From positions 43,790 to 107,789 of the forward strand of contig JAPOYA010000001.1 in NCBI GenBank assembly GCA_026706815.1: a stretch of 64,000 nucleotides of DNA, given 5' to 3'. Below, one piece after another: positions 30,534-40,092 of the stretch. Source of the stretch: Acidimicrobiaceae bacterium. GTDB lineage: Bacteria > Actinomycetota > Acidimicrobiia > Acidimicrobiales > Aldehydirespiratoraceae. The notes under the pieces were generated by a model that had not been told where the DNA came from, searched no databases, and saw only the letters and a program-made list of their open reading frames with translations. The translations under genes and the position numbers were made by a program. The number at the start of each line of letters is the position of its first letter. Position 1 is the stretch's first letter.

Positions 30534-31105
30534 CCGATCAGAACACCGGAGACCCCCTCGCTGAAGCCCCGCCCTCCGCGTACCGTCCTCTGGAAGCCGA
30601 GGAAATCCTCAGGTCGGCCATTGATCTGATCGAGAGAGCCCGTCCGATGCCGATGTCGGCCTCGTCGATTATCAACAAGAACGAGGTGTTGGAACTGCTG
30701 AACGCGGCGCTGCAGAGCCTCCCGGACGAGTTTCGAGCGGCTCGCTGGCTCCTCAAGGAACGCGATGACTTTCTGGCGCGGGTCCAAGGGGAGGGGGATC
30801 TGTTGATCGCGCGTGCCCGTGACACGGCCCAGCGTATGGTGCAGCGCACTGAACTGGTGAAAGAGGCCAACGACCACGCTCGTCGGGTCGTCTCAGAAGC
30901 AGAACAGGAAGCCAGGGACCTCCGCTTGAAAACGGAGGACTGGTGCGACCAGGAACTGGGCCGCCTGGAAGTGGTGCTCGAGCGCATTTCTCGCTCGGTC
31001 GCATTCGGCAGGTCGCGGATGCAGGGCGCCGCCCAATCCCAGGAGCCGATCCCCGAACCTCCGATTCCGCGAGGAGACGAGTTTTTCGACCAGGATCGAG
31101 AGTGA
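30530..31105 (+). CDS. conserved coiled-coil protein of unknown function (coaD-DUF177 interval)
   Basis: translationally coupled ORF; long charged helix (ARARDTAQRMVQRTELVKEANDHARRVVSEAEQEARDL). Confidence 0.75.
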   Translation: MTDQNTGDPLAEAPPSAYRPLEAEEILRSAIDLIERARPMPMSASSIINKNEVLELLNAALQSLPDEFRAARWLLKERDDFLARVQGEGDLLIARARDTAQRMVQRTELVKEANDHARRVVSEAEQEARDLRLKTEDWCDQELGRLEVVLERISRSVAFGRSRMQGAAQSQEPIPEPPIPRGDEFFDQDRE

Positions 31106-31680
31106 CCCGGGGCGCTCAATTCGTGGTGGACACGGCTGGGCTCTTCAGTGGAGCCGAACAGCGGCTGGTTCTTCGGACAGAGGCGAAGCTCGCCGACATG
31201 GAGTTGTCCGACTCCGGATTGCGTTCAACGGTGGTCGACGGCCGCCTGCGGTTGGATCTTGTGTTGGAGCGCACCGGCTCCGCCCCCGACGCGGACGACG
31301 CCTCCGCGCACGATTCTCGACGAACCGAACCCGACGGCGTGTTGGTCAGCGGCACCGCCCGCGGACGCTGGTCTGTGCCCTGCCGTCGCTGTTCGGAGCC
31401 CATGCAAGGTGATCTGGCAGCCGAGATCCAAGAACTGTTCGAGGTGGCCCCGACCGAGGGTGAGACCTGGGCGCTGCGGGAAGCACTGCAAGAAGACGGC
31501 ATTGATCTGGGACCCATGCTGCGCGAGGTTGCCTTGGTCTGTCTGCCGCTGGCGCCGCTTTGTCGCACCGAATGTGAGGGGCCGGCACCGGATAGATTCC
31601 CGACCGGCCCCCCAGTCGACGAAGATCCGAGGGTCGACCCTCGCTGGTCGGTCCTTGACGAGTTGACCTTCGACGCGTGA
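31102..31680 (+). CDS. DUF177 / YceD-family protein
   Basis: GRWSVPCRRCSEPMQGDLAAEIQELFE...MLREVALVCLPLAPLCRTECEGP; precedes rpmF. Confidence 0.85.
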   Translation: MTRGAQFVVDTAGLFSGAEQRLVLRTEAKLADMELSDSGLRSTVVDGRLRLDLVLERTGSAPDADDASAHDSRRTEPDGVLVSGTARGRWSVPCRRCSEPMQGDLAAEIQELFEVAPTEGETWALREALQEDGIDLGPMLREVALVCLPLAPLCRTECEGPAPDRFPTGPPVDEDPRVDPRWSVLDELTFDA

Positions 31681-31794
31681 TATCGATGGCTTAATCAACG
31701 CCGCAGCGGTGGCGTCGTCCCGGTGCGTCGATAACCTTTGCTGCTCGGGTCGGTCAGTTTCGGCCTGAGAGAATTCGCAAGAAACAGGTTCGCG

Positions 31795-31974
31795 ATGGCC
31801 GTCCCCAAGAAGAAGACGTCGAAATCGAAGACTCGGAGCCGACGTGCTTCGGCTTGGCGCCTCGGGGCGTCGCCTCGCAGCGCCTGCCCGCGTTGCGACG
31901 CCACCAAGCGCCCGCACCGGGCTTGCGGCAATTGCGGGTGGTACGGCGGCCGCCAAGCCATAGACGTCGACTGA
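31795..31974 (+). CDS. rpmF: 50S ribosomal protein L32
   Basis: MAVPKKKTSKSKTRSRRASAWRL...CPRCDATKRPHRACGNCGWYGGR. Confidence 0.95.
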   Translation: MAVPKKKTSKSKTRSRRASAWRLGASPRSACPRCDATKRPHRACGNCGWYGGRQAIDVD

Positions 31975-31977
31975 TCG

Positions 31978-32967
31978 ATGCTGCCCATCGCGGTCGACGC
32001 CATGGGCGGGGACAACGCCCCTTCGGCAATCGTGGCCGGTGCTCGACGCGCCGCATCCGAAATGGGAATCCCGGTTGTATTGGTCGGGAGGCCAGAGGAC
32101 CTCTCCGACGCCGGGGGCTTGGAAGTCATCGAAGCCAGCGAAGTCATCGCCATGGATGCCGAACCGGGTTCGAGCGTTCGCCGCATGGGGGACTCGTCGT
32201 TGGTGCGTGCCGCCACGGCGGTTCGAGACGGCCGTGCTTCAGCGATGGTGTCGGCGGGGAACACCGGCGCGACAATGGCGTCGGCGCTGTTGCGCATGGG
32301 CCGGATACGGGGGATCAATCGTCCGGCGATCGCCATTCCCGTACCGGTGCCCCAGAGCACGCCCACGACTCTGCTCGATGCGGGGGCAAATGCGGAGTGC
32401 CGCCCCGAATGGCTCGTTGAATTCGCCCAGATGGGCTGTGTCTACGCCCGTGACCGCTTCCGGATTGAACGTCCCAGGGTCGGGTTGTTGTCGATCGGGG
32501 AGGAAGCAGGCAAGGGCAACAAGTTCGTCAAGGAGTGTTTCGAACTGCTCGGCGAGAGCACCTGGGCAGAGTCGAGCGGTGCGGAGTGGATCGGCAACGT
32601 TGAAGGCCGAGACGTCATGACCGACGAGGTCGACGTGGTCGTGACCGACGGGTTCACCGGCAACGTGACTCTGAAGACGCTGGAAGGCGCCATGTCGGCA
32701 CTTCTCAGCCGGCTGCTCGCCGCGATCGACACCGACGATGAGACCAGGCGTGCGGGGGAGATGTTGTCGGCGCCGCTTGATTCGATGCTCGCCGAGTTGC
32801 ACCCCGACTCCACCGGTGGGGCGCTGTTGCTGGGCGTGAAGGGCGTGTGCGTCATCTCCCACGGCTCCAGCTCCGCGGGCGCCATGGCCAACGCCATCCG
32901 CATCGCCGCGGAGATGGTCGATGTCGGAATGGTCGATCACCTGTCTGCGGCGGTCCGCCAAGATTGA
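31978..32967 (+). CDS. plsX: phosphate acyltransferase
   Basis: IAVDAMGGDNAPSAIVAGA, GNTGATMASALLRMG, DGFTGNVTLKTLEG. Confidence 0.95.
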   Translation: MLPIAVDAMGGDNAPSAIVAGARRAASEMGIPVVLVGRPEDLSDAGGLEVIEASEVIAMDAEPGSSVRRMGDSSLVRAATAVRDGRASAMVSAGNTGATMASALLRMGRIRGINRPAIAIPVPVPQSTPTTLLDAGANAECRPEWLVEFAQMGCVYARDRFRIERPRVGLLSIGEEAGKGNKFVKECFELLGESTWAESSGAEWIGNVEGRDVMTDEVDVVVTDGFTGNVTLKTLEGAMSALLSRLLAAIDTDDETRRAGEMLSAPLDSMLAELHPDSTGGALLLGVKGVCVISHGSSSAGAMANAIRIAAEMVDVGMVDHLSAAVRQD

Positions 32968-33038
32968 CAAATATCAGCATATTCAATGTTTTCTCATATT
33001 GTCTCAATCCTGGACAGAGGCTGGGCAGAGGAGAGAGG

Positions 33039-33068
33039 CGAGACTTCCGATAGCATCGGAGCGTCTCG
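33039..33068 (+). promoter_or_regulatory. two-part hairpin upstream of acpP-rnc
   Basis: CGAGAC-T-TCCGAT-AGC-ATCGGA-GC-GTCTCG, two 6-bp perfect arms nested. Confidence 0.6.
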
Positions 33069-33118
33069 TGACTAGGAGGGTGCAGTTGCCCGCAGAAACG
33101 CATGTGGAACAGGCTCCC

Positions 33119-33376
33119 ATGAGTCGTGAGGAGATCCTCGCCCTCGTCAGGGACCAGCTTGCCGACATTCTTGAGATTGAGCCGCTGTCGATCGACGAGG
33201 GCGACGCATTCGCCGATGACCTCGAAGCGGACTCGCTGGCTCTTATTGAACTTGTAGAAGCACTCGAAGAGGAACTGGCTGAGCGCTCAGCGGGTTTTCG
33301 GATCGAGGATGAGGATCTTGAAGATCTCCGAACCGTTCGCGACGCCGTCGACTACGTCGCCGCAAAGCTGGGCTGA
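33119..33376 (+). CDS. acpP: acyl carrier protein
   Basis: EPLSIDEGDAFADDLEADSLALIELVEALEEE with DSL phosphopantetheine site. Confidence 0.85.
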   Translation: MSREEILALVRDQLADILEIEPLSIDEGDAFADDLEADSLALIELVEALEEELAERSAGFRIEDEDLEDLRTVRDAVDYVAAKLG

Positions 33377-33387
33377 GGCGCTGAGCA

Positions 33388-34089
33388 CTGCGTTCGCTGT
33401 CTGCGCTCGAGAACCGGCTCGGGTATCGTTTCGACGAACCCGTTCAGCTCGAGCTGGCGGTAACGCACCGCTCTTGGTGCGCCGAACATGATGGCGGACC
33501 CAGCAACGAGCGGCTCGAGTTTCTCGGCGACGCGGTCCTTGGCCTGGTCGTCGCGGATTTCCTCTACCGACGGTTCCCCGACCTGCCCGAGGGTCAGATG
33601 GCCAAGACGCGAGCCGCTGTCGTGAACGCGTCCACACTCACCGATCTGGCCGTGGACATTGATCTCGGCGGGCACCTTCGCCTGGGAAAGGGCGAGGAGG
33701 GCTCCGGTGGACGCGCCAAGGCGTCGATTGTCTCCGACGCGCTCGAAGCGGTCATCGGCGCGGTCTACGTCGACGGTGGGCTCGAGTCCGCTCGCGACTT
33801 CGTCCTGGCCCAGCTTGGTGACCGAATCGACGAAGCGGCCGGCCAACCTGGCGCACGCGACTACAAGACGCTGTTGCAGGAATCTGCGGCCGGCGACGGC
33901 CTGGACTCACCGGAGTACGACGTTTCGCAGACGGGCCCGCACCACAACAGGCTGTTTCGGGCGGTCGTCAGGATCGGGGGCGAAGTCTGCGGCACTGGGG
34001 AGGGCAGCACGATAAAGCAGGCTCAACAGCGAGCTGCCCGGGTCGCATACCAGGCGCGCACCGGTGAGGATGGAGCACTCGATGTTTGA
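33388..34089 (+). CDS. rnc: ribonuclease III (apparent CTG start)
   Basis: LENRLGYRFDEPVQLELAVTHRS and NERLEFLGDAVLGLVVADFLY upstream of the ORF-caller ATG at 33598; C-terminal dsRBD. Confidence 0.9.
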   Translation: MRSLSALENRLGYRFDEPVQLELAVTHRSWCAEHDGGPSNERLEFLGDAVLGLVVADFLYRRFPDLPEGQMAKTRAAVVNASTLTDLAVDIDLGGHLRLGKGEEGSGGRAKASIVSDALEAVIGAVYVDGGLESARDFVLAQLGDRIDEAAGQPGARDYKTLLQESAAGDGLDSPEYDVSQTGPHHNRLFRAVVRIGGEVCGTGEGSTIKQAQQRAARVAYQARTGEDGALDV

Positions 34090-34915
34090 GCTGCCTGAAG
34101 TCGAAACGGTGCGCCGCGATCTCGAGCGAGACGTCGTCGGGAAGAAAATCAAGGGTGCTGAGGCAATGAGCATGAAGGTGCTGCGGCGGTATCGAACCCG
34201 CAACTCGTTCGTCTCTCGTCTGGCGGGGAACAAGATCACCGCAGTCCAGCGCCTCGGGCTGCGCATCACAATCGTGTTCGACAATGAATCCAACCTGGTC
34301 GTCGACCTGGGCTCGAGCGGGTCGCTGCGTCGCACGGCAAACAAAGAAGCGGTCGCCCCCGAGACCGAAGTGGTCATCACCTTCACACAGCATGGCCAGT
34401 TGCGCCTGCTGGACGCCCAGGGCACTTCTGAGATGTTCGTGGTCGACGGCGACTCAATTCTCGATGAGCTGCCGGAACTCGAAGAACTGGGGATCGACCC
34501 GGTGTCCGAGCCCGTCACCTGGACGGTGTTCGGCCGGAGTCTGCTGCAGCGCCGAGTAAGGTTGAAGACACTGCTGACCGATCCGACGTTCGTCGTCGGG
34601 ATCGGTGACGTCTACGCCGATGAGATCCTGTTCCACGCCGGGCTTCGCCACAATCGGATGAGCGATTCCCTGACAAGCCAGGAGATCCGAAGGCTGCATC
34701 GCGCGTTGGTCGGCACCCTTCACGACGCCATCAAACATCGCGGCACGTCGATCCCCGAACGGGAGTTCTTTGATCCTGCGGGCAACCCGGGCGAGTACGG
34801 CAGCCACCTGATGGTCTGGGGCCGGCACGGCGAACTCAGCGCCAGGTCCCGCTTGCCGATACAGCGGGTCAAGTTCCGGGGGGCCTGGACATACTTCTGT
34901 CAAACACAGGTGTGA
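34082..34915 (+). CDS. mutM: Fpg/MutM-family protein, probably catalytically inactive
   Basis: MFELPEVETVRRDLE, LGSSGSLR, GIGDVYADEILFHAGL; between rnc and smc; key residues altered (see findings). Confidence 0.8.
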   Translation: MFELPEVETVRRDLERDVVGKKIKGAEAMSMKVLRRYRTRNSFVSRLAGNKITAVQRLGLRITIVFDNESNLVVDLGSSGSLRRTANKEAVAPETEVVITFTQHGQLRLLDAQGTSEMFVVDGDSILDELPELEELGIDPVSEPVTWTVFGRSLLQRRVRLKTLLTDPTFVVGIGDVYADEILFHAGLRHNRMSDSLTSQEIRRLHRALVGTLHDAIKHRGTSIPEREFFDPAGNPGEYGSHLMVWGRHGELSARSRLPIQRVKFRGAWTYFCQTQV

Positions 34916-34955
34916 AGTCTCATCCATGTAATTCGGGCTGATACATTTGACTGGG

Positions 34956-37900
34956 ATGTATCTGAAGAACCTCACCTTGAAGGGATTCAAGTCGTTCGCA
35001 GACACGACTTCGATCGATCTCGAACCAGGGGTCACCGTAATCGTCGGCCCCAACGGCAGCGGCAAGTCGAATGTCGTGGACGCAATTGCCTGGGTGCTCG
35101 GATCACAGGCGCCGAATGCGCTGCGGTCCAGCAAGATGGACGACGTGATTTTTGCAGGGACCAGCAAGAAGCCCGCCCTCGGCAGAGCCGAAGTCTCTCT
35201 CACGATAGACAACCACTCGGGCACGCTCCCCATCGATTTCAACGAGGTGCGAATCAGCCGCATACTGTTTCGCAGCGGCGATTCCGAGTACGCGATCAAC
35301 GGAGTTCCCTGTCGCCTGATCGACATCGCCGAGTTGTTGAGCGACGGCGGCGTCGGACGGCAACAGCATGTGATCGTCTCGCAGGGACAGATCGATGCGG
35401 TCCTGACCTCACGCCCCCAGGATCGGCGAGCGATCATCGAAGAAGCCGCAGGCGTCTTGAAGTACCGCAAGCGCAAGGAACGCGCTGAACGCCGCCTTGA
35501 AACTTCGGACAGCGACCTCACCAGAGTGAAAGACATCATTCGCGAAGTCAGGCGCCAGTTGCGCCCGCTCGAGAAGCAGGCTGAAGCTGCCCGCCTCCAC
35601 GGTGATCTTGTCGAAGAACTGGCGGCTCAGCGGCTCCACTTGGCGGGCAGGCGGATCGCGGAGCTCCGCGACCAGCTGCAGGCCGTCGGCGAACAGCCGA
35701 TCCGCGCACTCGAACAGTCTGCAAGAACTCGGCTGGCTGATCTCGACGAGGACATCGCGGCTTGCGAGAGTGAGCTCTCGGACCGCTCCGAAGCCGACCT
35801 CGGCGACAAGCTCCGACGACTCGAATCCATGCGAGAACGCGCGAGGGGACTGGCGGCGCTCGTCGCTGAACGTCGGCGCGGCATCGACCGTGACCGGTCC
35901 GCGTTCACCGACCGGGGGGTAATCGCCAACCTCGAAGCGGAGGCCACGCGTCTGCGCCTCGCCCTCGCCGGAGCCGAAACCGAAGCCACGGCTCTGAGAA
36001 GCGACTCAGTAACCCTGGAAGCGAACGAGCAGCAACTGGCGAGCGACCGAGCGGCCCTCGAAGAACAGACAGCTCGAGCCGAATCGGGCCCCGGCAACCG
36101 GGCTGCTGAGGTCCGCGGAGAGCTTGCGGCCCTCCGCTCCGGTATAGAGACGGGAAGCGAAGAACGACAGCGGTCCCAGACACGACTGGGCTCCTTGGCC
36201 GAGCGGCAATCGACCCTCGACTCACGCTTGGCCCGGCAGCAGGCCGAACTCGAGACAGTCCAAACAGAGCACCAGCGGCTGGTTGCCGAACTGGACGCAG
36301 CCGAAGCGGCCCGACAGCGCGCCGAGGCAACTCTCGACGCCGAGATCGCGGATCACGCAGAAGCCGATGCAGCCCGGCAACGGTGGCTGGCTCGAGCCGA
36401 AGCGCTCACGCTTGCGCTGCACGAAGCTCGCTCGGCGGCCGGAGCCGACAGAGTCGCGCACGTCAAAGGCGTCCTGGGCACCCTGCTCGATCTGGTTGCC
36501 ATCGATGAGGGATTCGAGGCTGCGTTCGAGTCTGCAGTCGGCTCCGGGTTGAACGCGATCATCGCGCGCGACCCAGATGCGGCTCGTGACGCTTTCGAGG
36601 CCCTGCGTGCCAGCGGGTCGTCGGGAGCGGTATTGGCACTGGGAGCGCTGCCCAAGCGCGGTTCCGATAGAGCCCGCGGTTCCGATAGAGCCGCTGAAGG
36701 CTCAAGACTGCGCAACTGGTTGTCCTCGGACTCCCAAGAGTCCAAGAACCTGCTCCGAGAGCGGGTACGAGGCACCGAGAAGGGAGTCGATGCGCTGCTG
36801 GACGTGCTGATCGGCGACGTCGAGACAGTCGACGGCGATTGGCAGGCCGCGGTGGATCGAGCGTTGGGCGACCCGATGCGCTCCTTCGTGACCTCCACCG
36901 GAGAGTTCATCGGGCCAGACGGCTGGCGTGTTGGGAACAGCGGCTCGACTGCGACCGCCGCAGCGCTCGCCGAAGCAAGCGAACAGGTCGTTGTGGCGGG
37001 AGTCGATTGCCAGAAAATCTCCGATCGGGTCGCCGCGGCCCGCTTGCAACTCGCCGAGTGCGCCGATGTCGCAGCGAATGTCTCAGAGCGCCTCGCTCAG
37101 GCCGAGTCCGAACTTGAGGCTGCGGCGAAAGAATGTCGACAGCTTGAAGCTGACAGCCGTGATTGCGCCACCGAATCCGACGCGCTGAGGACCGGTCTCG
37201 ATGAACTGGTGGCACGCCTCGCCGGCGAACAGGACAGGTTGGAAGATCTAGAAAGCTCCCACCAGGTGTTGGAGGCTCAGGAATCCGAGCAACGAGAAGA
37301 GGCTCTGCGGATTGCCGTCGCAAGAGCGCAGATCGACCAGCGAGCACGAGAGGTCGCCGCGTCGCGCGCCGATGTAGACGTGCGAGCCGCGGCCATCAAC
37401 GAACGAGAGAACGGGTTGCGGACCCGCATAGCGGAGATCGAAGCCAGACTCGAACGCGATGTCTCGGAGCGATCCACCGCTGGTCGACAGAGAGAATTGC
37501 TGGACCGCCGCGCAACCGTGCTCGACAAGTTGACGGTGGCGATCGACTCACGGTCGACGACAATCGAATCCCGGCTCAGCGAGGCGCGCGAGGCCCATGA
37601 ACAGCAGTCCGAGACCTCCCGTCAGATCGTGCGTCAGCTCACCGATCTCCGCAGCGAGCGGGCAGCACTCAACCAACAGTTCGAGAATCTTCGGGAACGG
37701 GCCGCCAGTGCGGCAATCGAGCGGGCCGAGCTTCGGGCCAAACTCCAAACCGTGGTTGAGAGCGTCCGCGCCGAGCACAAGGTTGGTCCCGATGTCGCCG
37801 TGTCGGCGCCGTGCCCTCCGCTGCCCGAGGGGATCGACCCGCCGCGCCGGATAGAGCAGTTGCAGAACGAGCTCGAGATCATGGGTCCGATCAACCCACT

Positions 37901-38498
37901 GGCTTTGGAGGAATGCCGGGCGTTGCAGGAGCGCCACGAGTTTCTGCAAGCTCAACTCGCCGACATCGCCTCCACGCGGCGTGAATTGACGAAGGTCATC
38001 GCCTCGATCGACGACGATATTGTGACGATCTTCGCTAACGCCTTCGCCGATGTCTCGCTCAATTTCGAGAAGCTGTTCGAGACTCTCTTCCCAGGTGGGA
38101 GTGGATCGATAAGGCTGAGCACCCCCGACGATCTGCTCAATACAGGAATCGACGTCTCGGCCAAGCCTGGCGGCAAGAACGTTCGCAAGCTGTCGTTGTT
38201 GTCGGGTGGTGAGCGGACCCTGACGGCATTGGCGTTCCTCTTCGCGGTGTTCATGAGCCGTCCTTCGCCGTTCTACGTCCTGGACGAAGTCGAGGTCGCC
38301 CTCGACGACGTCAACCTGCATCGCTTCTTGAATCTGGTCGACGAGTTCCGCGCCGACGCGCAGTTGGTCCTTGTCAGCCATCAGAAACGCACGATGGAAA
38401 TCGCGGACTGCCTCTACGGTATCTCGATGAAACCCGGCGCTTCCAGCACTGTCATCAGCGAGAAAGCCACCGCCGCCACCACCATTGACGTCGCTTGA
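34956..38498 (+). CDS. smc: chromosome segregation protein SMC
   Basis: MYLKNLTLKGFKSFADTT, GPNGSGKSNVVDAIAWVLG, LLSGGERTLTALAFLFA, FYVLDEVEVALDDVN. Confidence 0.96.
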   Translation: MYLKNLTLKGFKSFADTTSIDLEPGVTVIVGPNGSGKSNVVDAIAWVLGSQAPNALRSSKMDDVIFAGTSKKPALGRAEVSLTIDNHSGTLPIDFNEVRISRILFRSGDSEYAINGVPCRLIDIAELLSDGGVGRQQHVIVSQGQIDAVLTSRPQDRRAIIEEAAGVLKYRKRKERAERRLETSDSDLTRVKDIIREVRRQLRPLEKQAEAARLHGDLVEELAAQRLHLAGRRIAELRDQLQAVGEQPIRALEQSARTRLADLDEDIAACESELSDRSEADLGDKLRRLESMRERARGLAALVAERRRGIDRDRSAFTDRGVIANLEAEATRLRLALAGAETEATALRSDSVTLEANEQQLASDRAALEEQTARAESGPGNRAAEVRGELAALRSGIETGSEERQRSQTRLGSLAERQSTLDSRLARQQAELETVQTEHQRLVAELDAAEAARQRAEATLDAEIADHAEADAARQRWLARAEALTLALHEARSAAGADRVAHVKGVLGTLLDLVAIDEGFEAAFESAVGSGLNAIIARDPDAARDAFEALRASGSSGAVLALGALPKRGSDRARGSDRAAEGSRLRNWLSSDSQESKNLLRERVRGTEKGVDALLDVLIGDVETVDGDWQAAVDRALGDPMRSFVTSTGEFIGPDGWRVGNSGSTATAAALAEASEQVVVAGVDCQKISDRVAAARLQLAECADVAANVSERLAQAESELEAAAKECRQLEADSRDCATESDALRTGLDELVARLAGEQDRLEDLESSHQVLEAQESEQREEALRIAVARAQIDQRAREVAASRADVDVRAAAINERENGLRTRIAEIEARLERDVSERSTAGRQRELLDRRATVLDKLTVAIDSRSTTIESRLSEAREAHEQQSETSRQIVRQLTDLRSERAALNQQFENLRERAASAAIERAELRAKLQTVVESVRAEHKVGPDVAVSAPCPPLPEGIDPPRRIEQLQNELEIMGPINPLALEECRALQERHEFLQAQLADIASTRRELTKVIASIDDDIVTIFANAFADVSLNFEKLFETLFPGGSGSIRLSTPDDLLNTGIDVSAKPGGKNVRKLSLLSGGERTLTALAFLFAVFMSRPSPFYVLDEVEVALDDVNLHRFLNLVDEFRADAQLVLVSHQKRTMEIADCLYGISMKPGASSTVISEKATAATTIDVA

Positions 38499-38526
38499 TC
38501 ATTCTGAGAATGCAAGGCCGTGAGGT

Positions 38527-38859
38527 TTGGCAGATGAGATAATGTTGCGTATTGGACTCATCTACGAATTAGCGTTTGTGGCCATATCGGGCGTTGTGAT
38601 CGGAGTAGTTTTCCGCCGGTTTTTCCCAGAAGTGAAACCGCTTACGCTGACCAACCTTCGGCCCCATCTGATTCCGATTGGATGTGGTTGTGTTATTGCT
38701 GCCCTGTTGTTGATGATCCAGCTGTTGTCCGGATTGTGGAAGCCGATTGAGTATGCGCTCATGCCAGTCCCGATGATCGCGATAATCATCGCGATCAAAA
38801 AAAGGGAGGCAATACGCCGCGCTTTGAACAGCGGGCGAGATGACTGGCTAGATGACTGA
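38527..38859 (+). CDS. small membrane protein of unknown function (TTG start, or ATG 38542)
   Basis: 110 aa, several hydrophobic segments, more AT-rich than surroundings. Confidence 0.5.
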   Translation: MADEIMLRIGLIYELAFVAISGVVIGVVFRRFFPEVKPLTLTNLRPHLIPIGCGCVIAALLLMIQLLSGLWKPIEYALMPVPMIAIIIAIKKREAIRRALNSGRDDWLDD

Positions 38860-40041
38860 CGGTGTCGGGTTGTCGATGTCGAGCAGGTCGGCGAGCGCCT
38901 GAGTGACCATGTTGTGAATCGCTGGGTTCATCTCCGGGGGAAGCAGACCTCCGTTGGTCATGCGGTCGCCGAGTCCGATGAAGATCGCACAGAAACGCAT
39001 CGCACCGAAGACCTCCCAGTAACGCGGCGCGCGAACCTTGCGTCCGGAGGCCTGCTCGTAGAGATCGATCATCTCGGACCGGGTGGGGAAACCCTCCATG
39101 CGTGCAGCCCCCAGGTCGTCGAAGGACATCCGGTCGAACATCAGCCACCAGCCGACGTCGGCCTCGGTGGGCAACAGCGCGCAAGCCTCCCAGTCAAGAA
39201 CCGCCGCGGGGCGGTAGTCCTGCCACAAGATGTTCCCCAGCCGACTGTCGCCCCAGGACAGACCGACGCGGTCATCTTGGGGATCGTTGGCGATGAGCCA
39301 GTCAAACGCCGCGGAGAGCACCGGATGATCCCGACCGGCCAGTTCACGGGCAGTGGACGCCCGGTAGAGATCCAGCTGCGCTCGCGTGCCGGGTTGCCCT
39401 GTGCCGCTCGTGTCGAGCCATTCCAGCCCGGCCGCCCGCCAGTCGATCGAGTGGATCTCCGCCATTGCCTGCAAACCCGTGGTGACCATTCGATGGCGCT
39501 CAGCGGGCGTTGCCTCATCGACCAGGAATCCCTCCTCGGAGTAGCGGGGCCGGTCGGAGGGCACTCGACCCTCGGTGAACCCCATCACAAAAAAGGGTTG
39601 ACCGATGATCGCCGGGTCCGACTCATAGCCGAGCAGTTCGGGCACCGGAGCGCTGCAGTTGCGTCTGACCGCCTCCATGGCTCGGTACTGAACCTCGACC
39701 GAAACGCCGCAGTGGTCGCTCTGGGCTGGGAACAACGCGCCCGCGGCAGGTTCGATCCGGGCGACGAAGCGGTCCGAGCATTCCGTTCCCTCCTCGGTCC
39801 AGGAGGCGTCGAAGAACACTGTCTCGTTGGAGAATCCCGTCGAAACCGGGATGTCGATGTTGGCAACCGAAGCACCGACCCGGTTCGGGTGCCTGCGGGC
39901 GATCCATTGCTCGAAAGCGGGTCCGTAATGGCTGCGATCCGTGTGGAATTTCGGAGCGCTGCCCAGGTCCGGCGGAACCTCGTTTCGACGGTCGCTGGAG
40001 GCGTCTGGATAGGAGGATTCGCGTTGGATACGTTCGCTCAT
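38848..40041 (-). CDS. aminoglycoside-phosphotransferase-family protein (APH/acyl-CoA dehydrogenase-associated type)
   Basis: VGLSWGDSRLGNILWQ Brenner-type loop, AVLDWEACALLPTEADVGW; start set at ATG 40041. Confidence 0.85.
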   Translation of the reverse strand: MSERIQRESSYPDASSDRRNEVPPDLGSAPKFHTDRSHYGPAFEQWIARRHPNRVGASVANIDIPVSTGFSNETVFFDASWTEEGTECSDRFVARIEPAAGALFPAQSDHCGVSVEVQYRAMEAVRRNCSAPVPELLGYESDPAIIGQPFFVMGFTEGRVPSDRPRYSEEGFLVDEATPAERHRMVTTGLQAMAEIHSIDWRAAGLEWLDTSGTGQPGTRAQLDLYRASTARELAGRDHPVLSAAFDWLIANDPQDDRVGLSWGDSRLGNILWQDYRPAAVLDWEACALLPTEADVGWWLMFDRMSFDDLGAARMEGFPTRSEMIDLYEQASGRKVRAPRYWEVFGAMRFCAIFIGLGDRMTNGGLLPPEMNPAIHNMVTQALADLLDIDNPTPSVI

Positions 40042-40092
40042 TTTTTCGACATTACGACACGCACTTGCGCGCTTCGAATTCGCTAGTCTCTG

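Noticed and set aside
32964-32990. Sigma70-type promoter with TTGACA at 32964
   Set aside because: The -35 match is perfect but no convincing -10 hexamer lies at 16-18 bp, and TTGACA overlaps the plsX stop codon
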